DNA of 64,000 bases from JAPSGM01 sp963777045 (GCA_963777045.1 CAVZPD010000026.1:62001-126000), one strand, 5' to 3'. Counted from the stretch's first letter, positions 9,901-17,908 are shown. Program-made: numbers and translations. Notes: generated by a model not told the origin, from the letters alone.

Positions 9901-10455
9901 TGCCCGTGCCAGGCGGCCCAGCGCCTCGTTCTTGCGGACCTGGAGGTTCTTCACGCCGGCGGCCTCCTCGAAGAGCTGACGCCGCTCCTCGGGTCGCAGG
10001 GAGAGCGCCGAGTCGACGGTCCCCTGCCCCACCACCGCCAGCTCGTTCGCACCGAGGCCCCCGTGGCCAAGCAGGTCCACGATGTCGCGGAGCCGGGCTC
10101 GGGCCCCGTTGATGAGGTACTCGCTCTCGCCGGAGCGGTAGGCGCGTCGCCCGATCGCGACCTCGGCGAACTCGATCGGCAGCCAACCATCGGCGTTGTC
10201 GAGCGTCATGATCGCCTCGGCCATGCCCTGCGGCTTGCGCTGCTGGCTGCCGGCGAAGATGACGTCGTCGGCGCGGCGAGTCCGCAGCGACCGGTTCGAC
10301 TGCTCCCCGAGCACCCATCGGACCGCGTCGGCCATGTTCGACTTGCCGGAGCCGTTCGGGCCGATGACGGCGTTGACCCCCGGCTCGAAGACGAAGCGCG
10401 TGGGATCGGCGAACGTCTTGAAGCCGTGCAGGCGCAGCTCGCGCAGGCGGCTCAC
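6970..10455 (-). CDS. smc: Chromosome segregation ATPase SMC
   Basis: Condensin ATPase that compacts and segregates the chromosome with ScpA/ScpB (not in this window). 1161 residues. Walker A GPNGSGKS at about 32-39, long coiled coils rich in Ala/Arg/Glu on both sides of a hinge near the middle, then a C-terminal head with ABC signature LSGGERALTGVALLFA and Walker B FCILDEVDAALDE. GTG at 10455 is chosen because it starts VSRLRELRLHGFKTF and overlaps the rnc stop (GTGA); the frame is open for another 70 codons but those lie within rnc. Confidence 0.98.
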   Translation of the reverse strand: MSRLRELRLHGFKTFADPTRFVFEPGVNAVIGPNGSGKSNMADAVRWVLGEQSNRSLRTRRADDVIFAGSQQRKPQGMAEAIMTLDNADGWLPIEFAEVAIGRRAYRSGESEYLINGARARLRDIVDLLGHGGLGANELAVVGQGTVDSALSLRPEERRQLFEEAAGVKNLQVRKNEALGRLARARDNLTRISDLVGELRPQVRRLAQQAKHQQEHDALGHRARALVVESHRRREASARSLLGEARRKAAAAEAALEALRAEQSAGRDAVADAEQRYWQAEESSRRVVERRESTREGLIRAEGRLEALRQRASDLERAEETARRELDEVASALAELASGTVDAEVEPASQRAAQAEADWRAASDRLADLDARLVAAEEALAEVRHREGERIASEARRGERIARQQARREDLQREAAAGREVLARADAARGPAGRTVDEARQRAESARARRERARRDFADAQPLADAARRRSSELAERVGAMRGELDALHERAERGGRLGSLLSAAGWTMLLDTLQAPQEAWPAIEAVVGGELELALVWRDADLLDRLTDAHGAARLLVAFDDAPDDGKEREAALSAVGGSQTLAEWIRAPSNGLRLFRRTVVAPDLPSLLDGWRSLPSGWLAVTPGGDVADGRGIVSVRGRADPGESEAARRHARRRELGEAVDRLEAEQEAATADAASRMAAVGEAARQLEEAQGNADRAEAEERSAIAAAAEVEERRSRASASLDRLTAELQTVDLEPSPEPAPESPASTRRFDELQAAAERARAERKQAAEARDVARAAWQEAERDARSREERQVGKQRERAMLEARRSQLQADVPRHASGRETVGAELQEAERLAADARAADDEAAKARSEAERARQEARGQLLELERGSSSSIARLSELERAAQVAAVEASRQDEALASLARERELALDSLPELDQGDGASEPPAMDDITALDDASLETELRRVRRTLAQIGSVNPFAVEEHRELSTRLEELSGQEGDLTGAIGSTEELIAHLDGQIAEQFNAAFAAIGERFDEFCRLLFAGGSASLTLGDGSDGEAAGGIEIVVRPPGKRLQRLAMLSGGERALTGVALLFAMLSVNPVPFCILDEVDAALDEANIGRFADALRKLAERIDFVVITHNRATIEVADTIYGVTMTDAAVSKIVSLRLADLPAEAIV

Positions 10456-11171
10456 GAAGTCGGTTCCCCCGCGCCAGATGCCTTTACGAGCTCGAGGGCC
10501 GCGGCGGCGGCCTGCTCCTCGGCCCGCTGGCGACTCGTCCCGGTGCCCGACGCCACGTTGCGCCCGTCGAGCAGCACGGCGACGGTGAAGATCTGGTCGT
10601 GAGCGGGCCCGGTCGAGCCGGACAGCTCGTAGCGCGGCTTCTGGCGGTAGACGCGCTGGGTCCACTCCTGGAGCCTGCTCTTGGCGGACTTCGGGGCGCT
10701 GTCGTCGCCGTCGACAGGCAGCTCGTCGGCGAAGAGCCGCCGGAGCCAGCTGCGGACCTTGCGGACCCCCTCGGCCAGGTAGACGGCGCCCACCACCGCC
10801 TCGAACGTGGCCGCCAGCAGCGAAGGCCGCGTCGCTCCCCCGTTCTCGGCCTCGCCCCGCCCGAGCAGGACGTAGCGGTCCAGGCCGAGGCGCAGCGCGA
10901 GCGAGGCGAGCGAGTCCCGGTTGACGAGGGCGGCGCGACGCGCCGTCAGCAGGCCCTCGTCCTCATCGGGATACCGCTCGTAGAGCAACCGGCTGACGAC
11001 CAGGCCGATGACGGCATCGCCGAGGAACTCGAGCCGCTCGTTGTGCCCAGCGACCTGCCCCTGGTTCTCGTTGAAGTAGGAGCTGTGGACGAACGCCTGT
11101 CGGATGGCCTCCGGGTCTCGCAGGGAGATCCCCAGTCGCGAGCCGAGGTCGTCGAGGCCCGGGCCGTCCAT
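10452..11171 (-). CDS. rnc: Ribonuclease III
   Basis: Double-strand-specific endoribonuclease for rRNA and mRNA processing. 239 residues: endonuclease domain with the signature NERLEFLGDAVIGLVVS (catalytic Glu/Asp) and the second acidic motif in ATFEAVVGAVYLAEG, then a dsRNA-binding domain from about residue 160 (SRLQEWTQ to AEEQAAAAALELVK). It precedes smc with a 4-base overlap. Confidence 0.97.
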   Translation of the reverse strand: MDGPGLDDLGSRLGISLRDPEAIRQAFVHSSYFNENQGQVAGHNERLEFLGDAVIGLVVSRLLYERYPDEDEGLLTARRAALVNRDSLASLALRLGLDRYVLLGRGEAENGGATRPSLLAATFEAVVGAVYLAEGVRKVRSWLRRLFADELPVDGDDSAPKSAKSRLQEWTQRVYRQKPRYELSGSTGPAHDQIFTVAVLLDGRNVASGTGTSRQRAEEQAAAAALELVKASGAGEPTS

Positions 11172-11185
11172 GCGCCCAGCCGGTC

Positions 11186-11428
11186 TTACTGCTGGTGCTC
11201 CTCGATGAAGTCGACGGCGTCCTGGACCTTCTGGATCTTCTCGGCATCCTCGTCCGAGATCTCCATGCCGAACTCCTCCTCGAGGCTCATGATGAGCTCC
11301 ACCAGGTCGAGTGAGTCGGCGTTCAGGTCCTCGACGAACGAGGCCTGGGGTGTGACCTCTTCTTCATCGACGCCGAGCTGCTCGACGATGATCTTCTTGA
11401 GTCGTTCGTACGTGGTTCCGTCGGTCAC
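11186..11428 (-). CDS. acpP: Acyl carrier protein
   Basis: Carrier of growing fatty-acyl chains. 80 acidic residues with the phosphopantetheine attachment serine in DSLDLVELIM (NADSLDLVE, about Ser39). GTG start at 11428, three bases after the nusB stop. plsX lies two genes upstream in the same run, a common grouping of phospholipid and fatty-acid genes around rnc. Confidence 0.97.
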   Translation of the reverse strand: MTDGTTYERLKKIIVEQLGVDEEEVTPQASFVEDLNADSLDLVELIMSLEEEFGMEISDEDAEKIQKVQDAVDFIEEHQQ

Positions 11429-11431
11429 CCT

Positions 11432-11884
11432 CTAGGCTCCTCTACCCGATTCCGCGCCGGAGGATCGGGAAACGCTCCCGAGCACCCCGTTCACGAGTCT
11501 CCGGGCTGCGTCTCCAGCATAGGTCCGAGCGAGTGATACCGCGTCGTGGATCGTTTCCCCGCTCGGGGTCGCGGCGGAGTATAGCACCTCGTAAAGGGCG
11601 CTCCGCAGGATCGTTCGCTCCACCCGACCGAGCTCGCTGACCGGGATGGCAGGCGCCAGCCGGGTGATATCGGCGTCCAGGTCGGCCCGCCTGGCGATGA
11701 CTCCCTGCACCAGTCCGCGGGCATGCTCCACCACCGTCGCACGGCTCCCCTTCTCCGTCGCCAGGCGCTCCAGTGCGGCGACGGCCTGGTCCGGCCGGAA
11801 CTCGTCCTCGAAGAGGGCCAGCATCGCCAGTCGCCTGGCCTGCAGGCCCGGGGCGGCCGGTCCGGTCCGCCGTGTCGCGGCCAC
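11432..11884 (-). CDS. nusB: Transcription antitermination protein NusB
   Basis: Component of the rRNA antitermination complex with NusE/S10. 150 residues; LQARRLAMLALFEDEF, the central RVERTILRSALYEVLY block and the C-terminal TIHDAVSLARTYAGDAARRLVNGVLG are characteristic. A TATACT box is present inside the gene (near 11576-11581, minus strand) and could drive acpP-rnc, but it overlaps codons of the conserved EVLYSA stretch and may be chance. Confidence 0.94.
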   Translation of the reverse strand: MAATRRTGPAAPGLQARRLAMLALFEDEFRPDQAVAALERLATEKGSRATVVEHARGLVQGVIARRADLDADITRLAPAIPVSELGRVERTILRSALYEVLYSAATPSGETIHDAVSLARTYAGDAARRLVNGVLGSVSRSSGAESGRGA

Positions 11885-11889
11885 CGGCC

Positions 11890-12960
11890 TCAGCCTTCCG
11901 GCGACCGGCTTGCCACGGGCATCGTCTCGTTCGCGACCGCCTCACCGACATCCCGGCGGGCGATGGCGGGGTGGCGGCGGGTCCACTCGGCGATGAGCTC
12001 CGGGATGCCCGCAGCCGCGGCCTCGGACGCGACGCGGATGGCGTGCTCCATCATTCGCGCCTTCGCCCGGCCGTGGGTGACGATGCTGACTCCGGAGACG
12101 CCCAGCAAGGGGGCGCCCCCGTAGCGCTCGAAGTCGAAGCGATGCTTGAGGCGGTCGAAGCCGGGCTTCAGCGCCAGCAGCGCCAGCGGCGCGATCGCGC
12201 CCTGCTGCAGGTCGCTCCGCAGCGAACGGAAGATGTAGCTGGTCAACCCCTCGAAGAACTTGATCACCACGTTCCCCGTGAAGCCGTCGCAGACGACGAC
12301 GTCCGCCGAGTGGCTGATCAAGTCGTTCCCCTCGACGTTGCCCACGAAGTGCAGGTCGGCGTCGCGCAGTCGGGCGTTGGCCTCGCGGTAGAGCGCATTA
12401 CCCTTCTCGTCCTCTTCGCCGATGTTCAGCAGGGCGATGCGCGGCCGCGGCACCTTGAGGACGTGCTCGGCATAGATGGAGCCCATCACCGCGAAGTGGA
12501 CGAGGTTGGTCGCGTCCGAGTCGACGTTGGCACCGACGTCGAGGACCATGATCGGCCCGGTGGCGGTGACGAGGTGGGCTCCCAGCGCAGGGCGATCGAT
12601 GCCCTCCACGCGACCGAGCCGGAACACGGCGGCCGCCATGGTCGCGCCGGTCGACCCGGCGCTCACCACCGCATCGGCCAGGCCGTCGCGCACGAGGTCG
12701 GTGGCGACGCGGATCGATGCGCGCCGCTTCGTGCGCAGCGCCGTGGCGGGCGACTCGCCCATGCCGATGACGTCGGGGGCGTCGACGAACGTGACGCTCG
12801 CCGGACGGCCGTGGCCGTACTCGGCGATCTCGGATTCGATGCGGGGGACGTCACCGACGAGGATGATCTCGTCGGCGTTGGCGGCCGCGTAGTTGATGGC
12901 GCCGCGGACGGCTTCGCGGGGTGCGAAGTCGCCGCCCATCGCGTCGACCGCGATGCGCAT
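11890..12960 (-). CDS. plsX: Phosphate acyltransferase PlsX
   Basis: Converts acyl-ACP and phosphate to acyl-phosphate for phospholipid synthesis. 356 residues. N-terminal RIAVDAMGGDFAPREAVRGA is diagnostic, with ISAGSTGA-like VVSAGSTGATMAA, LDVGANVDS and LLNIGEEDEKGN further on. It lies between rpmF and nusB, the usual rpmF-plsX order. Confidence 0.97.
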   Translation of the reverse strand: MRIAVDAMGGDFAPREAVRGAINYAAANADEIILVGDVPRIESEIAEYGHGRPASVTFVDAPDVIGMGESPATALRTKRRASIRVATDLVRDGLADAVVSAGSTGATMAAAVFRLGRVEGIDRPALGAHLVTATGPIMVLDVGANVDSDATNLVHFAVMGSIYAEHVLKVPRPRIALLNIGEEDEKGNALYREANARLRDADLHFVGNVEGNDLISHSADVVVCDGFTGNVVIKFFEGLTSYIFRSLRSDLQQGAIAPLALLALKPGFDRLKHRFDFERYGGAPLLGVSGVSIVTHGRAKARMMEHAIRVASEAAAAGIPELIAEWTRRHPAIARRDVGEAVANETMPVASRSPEG

Positions 12961-12973
12961 CAGCTGCGCCGGA

Positions 12974-13180
12974 TCAGCCGGCTCCGCCCTCTGCCGGCCC
13001 CGTCGGCTCGACCGGCATGACCTCGCGGCCGTCGTAGTAGCCGCAGGTCGGGCAGACGTGATGGGCCCGCTTCAGCTCGTGGCAGTGCGAGCACTCGACG
13101 AGGGGCGGGGCGCTGATGGCGAGGTGCGAGCGCCGCTCGCCCTGGCGCGCCTTCGATACTTTTCGCTTGGGAACGCCCAC
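12974..13180 (-). CDS. rpmF: 50S ribosomal protein L32, zinc-ribbon form
   Basis: Ribosomal protein L32, 68 residues. VGVPKRKVSKARQGERR at the start and two CxxC pairs (CSHC, CPTC) that bind zinc. The GTG start at 13180 is preceded by AGGAG, though at the long distance of about 12 bases. A TATACT box at 13223-13228 gives a short leader, so rpmF-plsX probably have their own promoter. Confidence 0.95.
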   Translation of the reverse strand: MGVPKRKVSKARQGERRSHLAISAPPLVECSHCHELKRAHHVCPTCGYYDGREVMPVEPTGPAEGGAG

Positions 13181-13222
13181 GCGCAATGACTCCTGGTTCG
13201 TTGACGGTGACGGGGACGTCGC

Positions 13223-13228
13223 AGTATA
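13223..13228 (-). promoter_or_regulatory. -10 box upstream of rpmF
   Basis: GGCTATACTGC on the minus strand in the 79-base gap between the DUF177 gene and rpmF. It is the same TATACT hexamer seen before rplS, yugP, ilvE, rpsF and the CpaE-like gene. No good -35 hexamer was seen. Confidence 0.55.
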
Positions 13229-13259
13229 GCCGTCCACCGCCTGGCTGGCGAGCGCGTGT

Positions 13260-13796
13260 TCAGTGCTCGTTGCGTTCCAGGAAGCGGGCGAGCCCTGCGA
13301 GCCGCGGATCGATCTCGTCGCGGTGGTGCGCCTGGTGTCGCTCGCCCAGCGCCTCGCCGCACTCGGCACAAAGCCCGGCACAGTCGGGCCGGCAGAGCGG
13401 GTGCATCGGCTCGGTCAGGGCGAACTCGTCGCGGAGCACCTCCGTCAGGTCGATCTCGTGGTGCTCGTCGATCAGCTGTGCGCCCTCGGCCTCCGACGGC
13501 GGTGGAACGCTGCCACCCGTGGACAGGTCGACACTGGGCACGTACTCCTCGCTGATCTCGATGTGCGCCGGCTCGACGTACGCATCCAGGCAGCGGCCAC
13601 AGGTCCGCCGCACCTGGGCGTCCACGCTACCGCGCACCAGGATCCCGCGGTTGGTGCGCTGCATCCGAAGCCGGCCATTGAGGGGACCGGCCAGCTCGAC
13701 CTCGGGCGCCAGCGAGACGTAGCGATCCTGCAGCCGGTACTCGCGGACCGCGCCGGGCGGCTCGTGGAGCAGCCCGCTGACGTTAAAGGCGGTCAT
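13260..13796 (-). CDS. DUF177 (YceD-type) protein, probable rRNA/L32-linked factor
   Basis: 178 residues with the DUF177 layout: an N-terminal beta-rich part, a RTCGRCL cysteine pair, an acidic stretch (SEEYVPSV) and a C-terminal Cys cluster HPLCRPDCAGLCAECG. YceD/DUF177 proteins almost always precede rpmF, as here, and have been linked to 23S rRNA processing in bacteria and plastids. The start is ATG 13796 (MTAFNVSGLL), which overlaps the end of the upstream coiled-coil gene by 14 bases. Confidence 0.88.
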   Translation of the reverse strand: MTAFNVSGLLHEPPGAVREYRLQDRYVSLAPEVELAGPLNGRLRMQRTNRGILVRGSVDAQVRRTCGRCLDAYVEPAHIEISEEYVPSVDLSTGGSVPPPSEAEGAQLIDEHHEIDLTEVLRDEFALTEPMHPLCRPDCAGLCAECGEALGERHQAHHRDEIDPRLAGLARFLERNEH

Positions 13797-14319
13797 GGCC
13801 GGAGGGCGCGGCTTCGGTCGCCTCGTGCTCCGGGCCGGCCAGCGTGACGGCGTCGGCTGCCGAACGCTGGGGGCGGTGCCGCTCATCGAGCATGTCGATG
13901 CCGCGCTTGATGCTGGTGAGCGCCTTGATGCACTCACCCTCGAGCCGGATCAGGACGCCGGCCGCATATTCGTCGGCGCCACGTCGCACCTCGGCCGCCT
14001 CGGCGTTGGCGGTATCGAGGATCTCCCCCGCTCTCTGCTCGGCCAGCCGCACCAGCTCCCGCTCCTCGAGCATCTGGGCGGCCTGCTCCTGGGCTCGGGC
14101 GATGATGGCGTCTCCCTCTTCGCGCGCGCGCTCGCTGATGCGTCCCGCCTCCTCGGTGATGCGCTTCGCCTGGCGCACCTCGTCGGGAACGGAAACGCGC
14201 AGCTGGTCGATCAGCTCCAGCACGGCGGCCTGGTCGAGCATGACGCTGTTGGTCATGGGCAGCTTCTTGCCGGCCGCCACGAGGCTCTCGAGGCGCTCGA
14301 CGAGGAAGATGATGTCCGT
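13783..14319 (-). CDS. Coiled-coil protein (DivIVA/ATP-synthase-b-like), probable ACG start
   Basis: 178 residues of mostly helical, charged coiled coil (VRQAKRITEEAGRISERAREEGDAIIARAQEQAA) with an N-terminal module DIIFLVERLESLVAAGKKLP. In my recollection of the family, homologs beside DUF177-rpmF in Chloroflexota begin MD(I/V)xxLVERLE. Here the codon at that position is ACG (14317-14319), six bases after a perfect GGAGGAG. No ATG, GTG or TTG lies nearby, and the promoter box TATAAT (14350-14355) falls between this codon and any upstream start. The next candidate starts (GTG/ATG about 12-20 codons in) would remove the conserved N-terminus. Function unknown; a scaffold or cell-division role is only suggested by the fold. 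Confidence 0.75.
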   Translation of the reverse strand, partial: TDIIFLVERLESLVAAGKKLPMTNSVMLDQAAVLELIDQLRVSVPDEVRQAKRITEEAGRISERAREEGDAIIARAQEQAAQMLEERELVRLAEQRAGEILDTANAEAAEVRRGADEYAAGVLIRLEGECIKALTSIKRGIDMLDERHRPQRSAADAVTLAGPEHEATEAAPSGHDRL

Positions 14320-14349
14320 GGCGTGCTCCTCCGGTCCCTTCGAGCGCGA

Positions 14350-14355
14350 ATTATA
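14350..14355 (-). promoter_or_regulatory. -10 box (TATAAT) for the coiled-coil/DUF177 genes
   Basis: GGTCTATAATTCG on the minus strand, giving a predicted start near 14343 and a leader of about 24 bases that ends in GGAGGAG. This is the only perfect TATAAT noted at an operon start in the window. Confidence 0.6.
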
Positions 14356-14404
14356 GACCCGCCGACGCGCCGCTCCACGGTCCGCCACCAACCAACGCCG
14401 TCGC

Positions 14405-14600
14405 GTTGCAGGCAGCGCAACGAATCACTCCCGAAGCCGGCGTTCGGGGCCTTTCCGGCGCCGCGCGTTGCAGCCAGCGCAACGAATCACTCCGGAGCGG
14501 CCTTTCCGGCGCCGCACGGTTGCAGCCAGCGCAACGAATCACTCCGGAGCGGCCTCCGCAGGCATCTTCCGGCGCCGCACGTTGCAGCCAGCGCAACGAA
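14405..14600. repeat. Four imperfect tandem repeats, 52-62 bp period
   Basis: Four copies of GTTGCAGCCAGCGCAACGAA (starts 14405, 14467, 14519, 14581; the first has GG for CC). Units are 62, 52 and 62 bases. Each head is itself an inverted repeat (GTTGC / GCAAC, or CGTTGC / GCAACG) that can form a small hairpin; the rest of each unit holds ATCACTCC(G)GAGC and the palindrome CGGCGCCG. The array fills the gap between the coaD stop (14629) and the next promoter, so it may act as a terminator or be a REP-like repeat. Confidence 0.85.
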
Positions 14601-14628
14601 CCCAGGGCCACGAACGCCGCGGCTGCCG

Positions 14629-15111
14629 CTACCGGAAGCGCTGAACCAGCGCCTCGGCGACGGGACCCGGCACCATCCCGGACACGTCGCCGCCGAACTG
14701 CGCCACCTCCTTGGCCAGTGTGCTGGAGAGGTACCCGAACTCCAGCGCCGTCATCAGGAAGACCGTGTCGACACGGCGCTCGAGCTTGCGGTTGGTGTGG
14801 GCCATCTGCAGCTCGGCCTCGAAATCGCTCACCGCCCGCAACCCTCGCACGATGAATCCGGCCCCATTCTGCTCGGCGAACTCCACCGTCAGGCCGTCGA
14901 AGCTACGCACCTCGACATGCGGACCGAGCTCCGCCACCGCCGCGCGGATCAGCTCGACACGCTCGTCGATAGGGAAGAGCGGCGTCTTCTTCGGGTTGTG
15001 CAGGACGCCCACGATGAGCCGATCGAAGAGCGCGGCGGCGCGACCAGCAACGTCGAGGTGAGCCATCGTCATGGGGTCGAACGAACCGGGGAAGATCGCG
15101 ATGCGGCTCAT
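14629..15111 (-). CDS. coaD: Phosphopantetheine adenylyltransferase
   Basis: Fourth step of coenzyme A synthesis: 4'-phosphopantetheine plus ATP to dephospho-CoA. 160 residues. Nucleotidyltransferase motif FPGSFDPMTMAHLDV (the usual TxGH is MAHL here), FIVRGLRAVSDFEAE and the C-terminal LSSTLAKEVAQFGGDVS are typical. The start overlaps the rsmD stop (ATGA); rsmD-coaD is a common pair. Confidence 0.97.
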   Translation of the reverse strand: MSRIAIFPGSFDPMTMAHLDVAGRAAALFDRLIVGVLHNPKKTPLFPIDERVELIRAAVAELGPHVEVRSFDGLTVEFAEQNGAGFIVRGLRAVSDFEAELQMAHTNRKLERRVDTVFLMTALEFGYLSSTLAKEVAQFGGDVSGMVPGPVAEALVQRFR

Positions 15112-15692
15112 GACCCCTCCACTCCATCGGCCCCTTGTGCTTCGTCGCGTGCTCGCGCCAGGAAGGTGAGCGCCGTCTCACCGAAGCGCCGATTGCGCCA
15201 CGCCAGCAGGCCGGACGGAGCCGGGACCTCGGTCCGCCAGAAGTGCTTGACGACCACGCTGGCCTCGGGCGACAGGAGCGGCAGCAGCCGCTCGAGCGGC
15301 GCGAGGATAGCACGCTCAGCGTACGGTGGATCCAGGAAGACGAGGTCGTATGGACCCTTCGCCGATTGGCCGGCCAGGTAGCGTTCCACCTCGCCGGCGA
15401 TGACCTCGGCTCGCTCGGCGAGGCGGGTCGCGGCCAGGTTCAGCCGGATGGTGGCGACCGCCGCGCGGCCCCGTTCGACGAAGACGGCCGCCGACGCGCC
15501 ACGCGAGAGCGCCTCGATGCCCAGGGCACCGCTGCCGGCGTAGAGATCGAGCACCCGCGCCTCCGGGACGCGGTCACCCAGGATGCCGAAGAGGGTCTCC
15601 TTGACGCGGTCGGTGACCGGCCGGGTGGCACGGTCGCGCGGCGCACGCAGGGGTACCCCGCGTGCGCTGCCCGCAATCACGCGCACGACCAC
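15108..15692 (-). CDS. rsmD: 16S rRNA (guanine966-N2)-methyltransferase RsmD
   Basis: Methylates G966 of 16S rRNA with S-adenosylmethionine. 194 residues. RVIAGSARGVPL and TRPVTDRVKETLFGIL at the N-terminus, the SAM-binding VLDLYAGSGALGIEALSRGA and the catalytic LDPPY are all present. It lies between recG and coaD. Confidence 0.96.
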   Translation of the reverse strand: MVVRVIAGSARGVPLRAPRDRATRPVTDRVKETLFGILGDRVPEARVLDLYAGSGALGIEALSRGASAAVFVERGRAAVATIRLNLAATRLAERAEVIAGEVERYLAGQSAKGPYDLVFLDPPYAERAILAPLERLLPLLSPEASVVVKHFWRTEVPAPSGLLAWRNRRFGETALTFLARARDEAQGADGVEGS

Positions 15693-15704
15693 CTCATGGC
15701 GTCC

Positions 15705-17795
15705 TCACGCCGCGTCGCCCTCTTCGTCGGCCGTGGCGAACTCGGCGCGCAGGCGAGCCAGCTGCGGGCGCTGTTCCAGCAGGGGGTCGCCTGCGACCAG
15801 CACGGCGGCCACCTCGCGGGCCCGCTCTGCCAGCGCCACGTGCCGCGGCTCGAAGAGCGAGGCCACCTTCAACGGCGGGAGCCCCGACTGTCGGGTCCCG
15901 AGCAGGTTGCCCGCTCCGCGCAGCTCCAGATCGGCCTCGGCGATGGTGAAGCCGTCCGACGAGCCGCGCAGCACATCGAGGCGGCGACGAGCGGTCTCGT
16001 CATCGGCATCGCTGAGGAGGATGCAGAAGGACCGATGCGCGCCCCGTCCCACCCGGCCGCGCAGCTGGTGCAGCTGGGCCAGGCCGAACCGCTCGGCATC
16101 CTCGATCAGCATCACGCTCGCGTTCGGCACATCGATCCCCACCTCGATGACTGATGTCGCCACCAGCACGTCGAGCGCCCCGGCCGCGAACGCCTGCATC
16201 GTCTCGTCACGCAGGTCGGCGCGTTGCTGACCGTGCACGAGACCGATGCGCAGGTCCGGCAGCGCGCCGCGGAGTCGCCCCACCTCGGCCTCCGCCGAGG
16301 CAACGGTCAGGGCTTCGCTCTCGACCACCAGCGGCACCACCACGAAGGACTGGCGCCCCGCGGCCGCCTCGGACGCGAGGAAGCCCTGGATGCGCGGCAG
16401 CGACGACCGGTCGCGGATCTCCGTTCGGATCGGCTGCCGGCCGGGCGGCAGCTCTCGGATGGTGGAGATCGACAGGTCGCCGTAGAAGGTGAGTGCCAGC
16501 GTCCTCGGGATGGGCGTTGCGGTCAGGGCCAGGACGTGCGGCTCGAGTCCCGACCCCTTGGCCTGCAGGGCCGCTCTCTGCGCAACCCCGAAGCGGTGCT
16601 GCTCGTCCACCACGGCGAGGCCGAGCCGCCGGAAGGTGACCGCCTCGCTGATGACGGCATGGGTGCCGATCACGACCTCCGCCTCACCCGCCTCGATCGC
16701 CCGGTGGATCTCCTGCTTCTCGGCCGTCTTGAGCGAGCCGGAGAGGAACTCGGCACGCACGCCCAGCACGTCGAGCAGGGGGGACAGCCCGGCGTGGTGC
16801 TGCCGGGCCAGGATCTCGGTGGGCGCCATCAGCGCGGCCTGCCATCCGCTCCGCACCACGCCCGCCAGCGCCACCGCAGCCACCGCCGTCTTGCCGCTGC
16901 CCACGTCCCCCTGCAGCAGGCGCCGCATCGGCTGCTCGGACGCCAGGTCGCGCACGACCTCCTCGACCGCCCTGCGCTGGTCGCCGGTGAGGCCGAAGGG
17001 CAGCGCGTCGAGGAGCCGATCCAGCTCTCCGGCGTCGATCTCCACCCTTGCGGCGCGCAGCGCTCCTCGCGCCAGCCGGGCCTGGGCCAGCGTCAGCTGC
17101 AGGGCCAGGAGCTCGTCGTAGGCGAGCCGATCGAGCGCCGATACGACGTCAACCGCCTCCTCCGGAAAGTGGGCCGCCTGCAGCGCCTCGCCCAGTGGTG
17201 GCAACCCGATCCGCTCCCCCGGAAGCAGCGGATCGTCGAGGGCGGGCAGGGCGCGAGCCAGGATCCGGGCCAGGAGCTCGCGCACGCGACGCTGGGTGAC
17301 GCCGGAGACCAGCCGGTAGACGGGAACGACGCGCCCCGTGTGCATCGACTCGCGCCCGGCGGGCGAGAACTCCGGGGAGGTGAACTGTGGCCGCCAGCCG
17401 CGCAGCACGACCTTGCCGCTCACCACGATCTCGTCACCGGCCCGCAGCCGCGTCTCCACGTAGCGCCGTCCGAACCAGATCGCCTCGGCCGTGCCGCCGT
17501 CCTCGTCGACCAGCTGCGCAACGACGCGCTGCGGGCGCCGTCCGAAGCCCTTCTCCACGCGCACGTCGCTGACCCGCACGCGCGCCGACTGCTTCTCGTC
17601 GGGAAGGAGCTCGCGCAGCGGGCGCAGGTCGCTGAAGTCGTCGTAGCGGAACGGCAGGTAGAAGAGGGCCTGCCGCGGCGTCACGATGCCGAGGCGGGCG
17701 AGGGCCGCGGCGCCTCGGCCCAGCTCGGGCAGCGCGCTGCGGATGGGCTGGTCCAGCTCCTCGGGCGAGAGGGCGGGCGCGGTGCTCAGCGCCAC
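15705..17795 (-). CDS. recG: ATP-dependent DNA helicase RecG
   Basis: Branch-migration helicase that remodels stalled forks and Holliday junctions. An N-terminal wedge/OB domain (ARVRVSDVRVEKGF, EAIWFGRRYVETRL) is followed by SF2 motifs: GDVGSGKTAVAAVA, PTEILARQH, DEQHRFGVAQR, LTATPIPRTLAL, LVATSVIEVGIDVPNA and the QLRGRVGR arginine-finger motif. I prefer GTG 17795 (696 residues): a TAGGAT box at 17833-17838 would start transcription just upstream, and AGGG lies 9 bases before it. An ATG at 17870 in the same frame would add 25 unconserved residues. Divergent from rpmB. Confidence 0.95.
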   Translation of the reverse strand: MALSTAPALSPEELDQPIRSALPELGRGAAALARLGIVTPRQALFYLPFRYDDFSDLRPLRELLPDEKQSARVRVSDVRVEKGFGRRPQRVVAQLVDEDGGTAEAIWFGRRYVETRLRAGDEIVVSGKVVLRGWRPQFTSPEFSPAGRESMHTGRVVPVYRLVSGVTQRRVRELLARILARALPALDDPLLPGERIGLPPLGEALQAAHFPEEAVDVVSALDRLAYDELLALQLTLAQARLARGALRAARVEIDAGELDRLLDALPFGLTGDQRRAVEEVVRDLASEQPMRRLLQGDVGSGKTAVAAVALAGVVRSGWQAALMAPTEILARQHHAGLSPLLDVLGVRAEFLSGSLKTAEKQEIHRAIEAGEAEVVIGTHAVISEAVTFRRLGLAVVDEQHRFGVAQRAALQAKGSGLEPHVLALTATPIPRTLALTFYGDLSISTIRELPPGRQPIRTEIRDRSSLPRIQGFLASEAAAGRQSFVVVPLVVESEALTVASAEAEVGRLRGALPDLRIGLVHGQQRADLRDETMQAFAAGALDVLVATSVIEVGIDVPNASVMLIEDAERFGLAQLHQLRGRVGRGAHRSFCILLSDADDETARRRLDVLRGSSDGFTIAEADLELRGAGNLLGTRQSGLPPLKVASLFEPRHVALAERAREVAAVLVAGDPLLEQRPQLARLRAEFATADEEGDAA

Positions 17796-17908
17796 GCGCG
17801 GTCCAGCCCTGGCCGTCGTTGCATGGCCCGATCCTAGCGTGCTAGCATCGGCGCGTTCCGGCGGCGCCATCCACGGTGCCCCGGTTCCTTCGTGATTGGA
17901 GATCCCTC

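Noticed and set aside
11576..11581. TATACT box inside nusB as a promoter for acpP-rnc.
   Set aside because: It overlaps codons of a conserved nusB stretch, and there is no -35; kept only as a remark.
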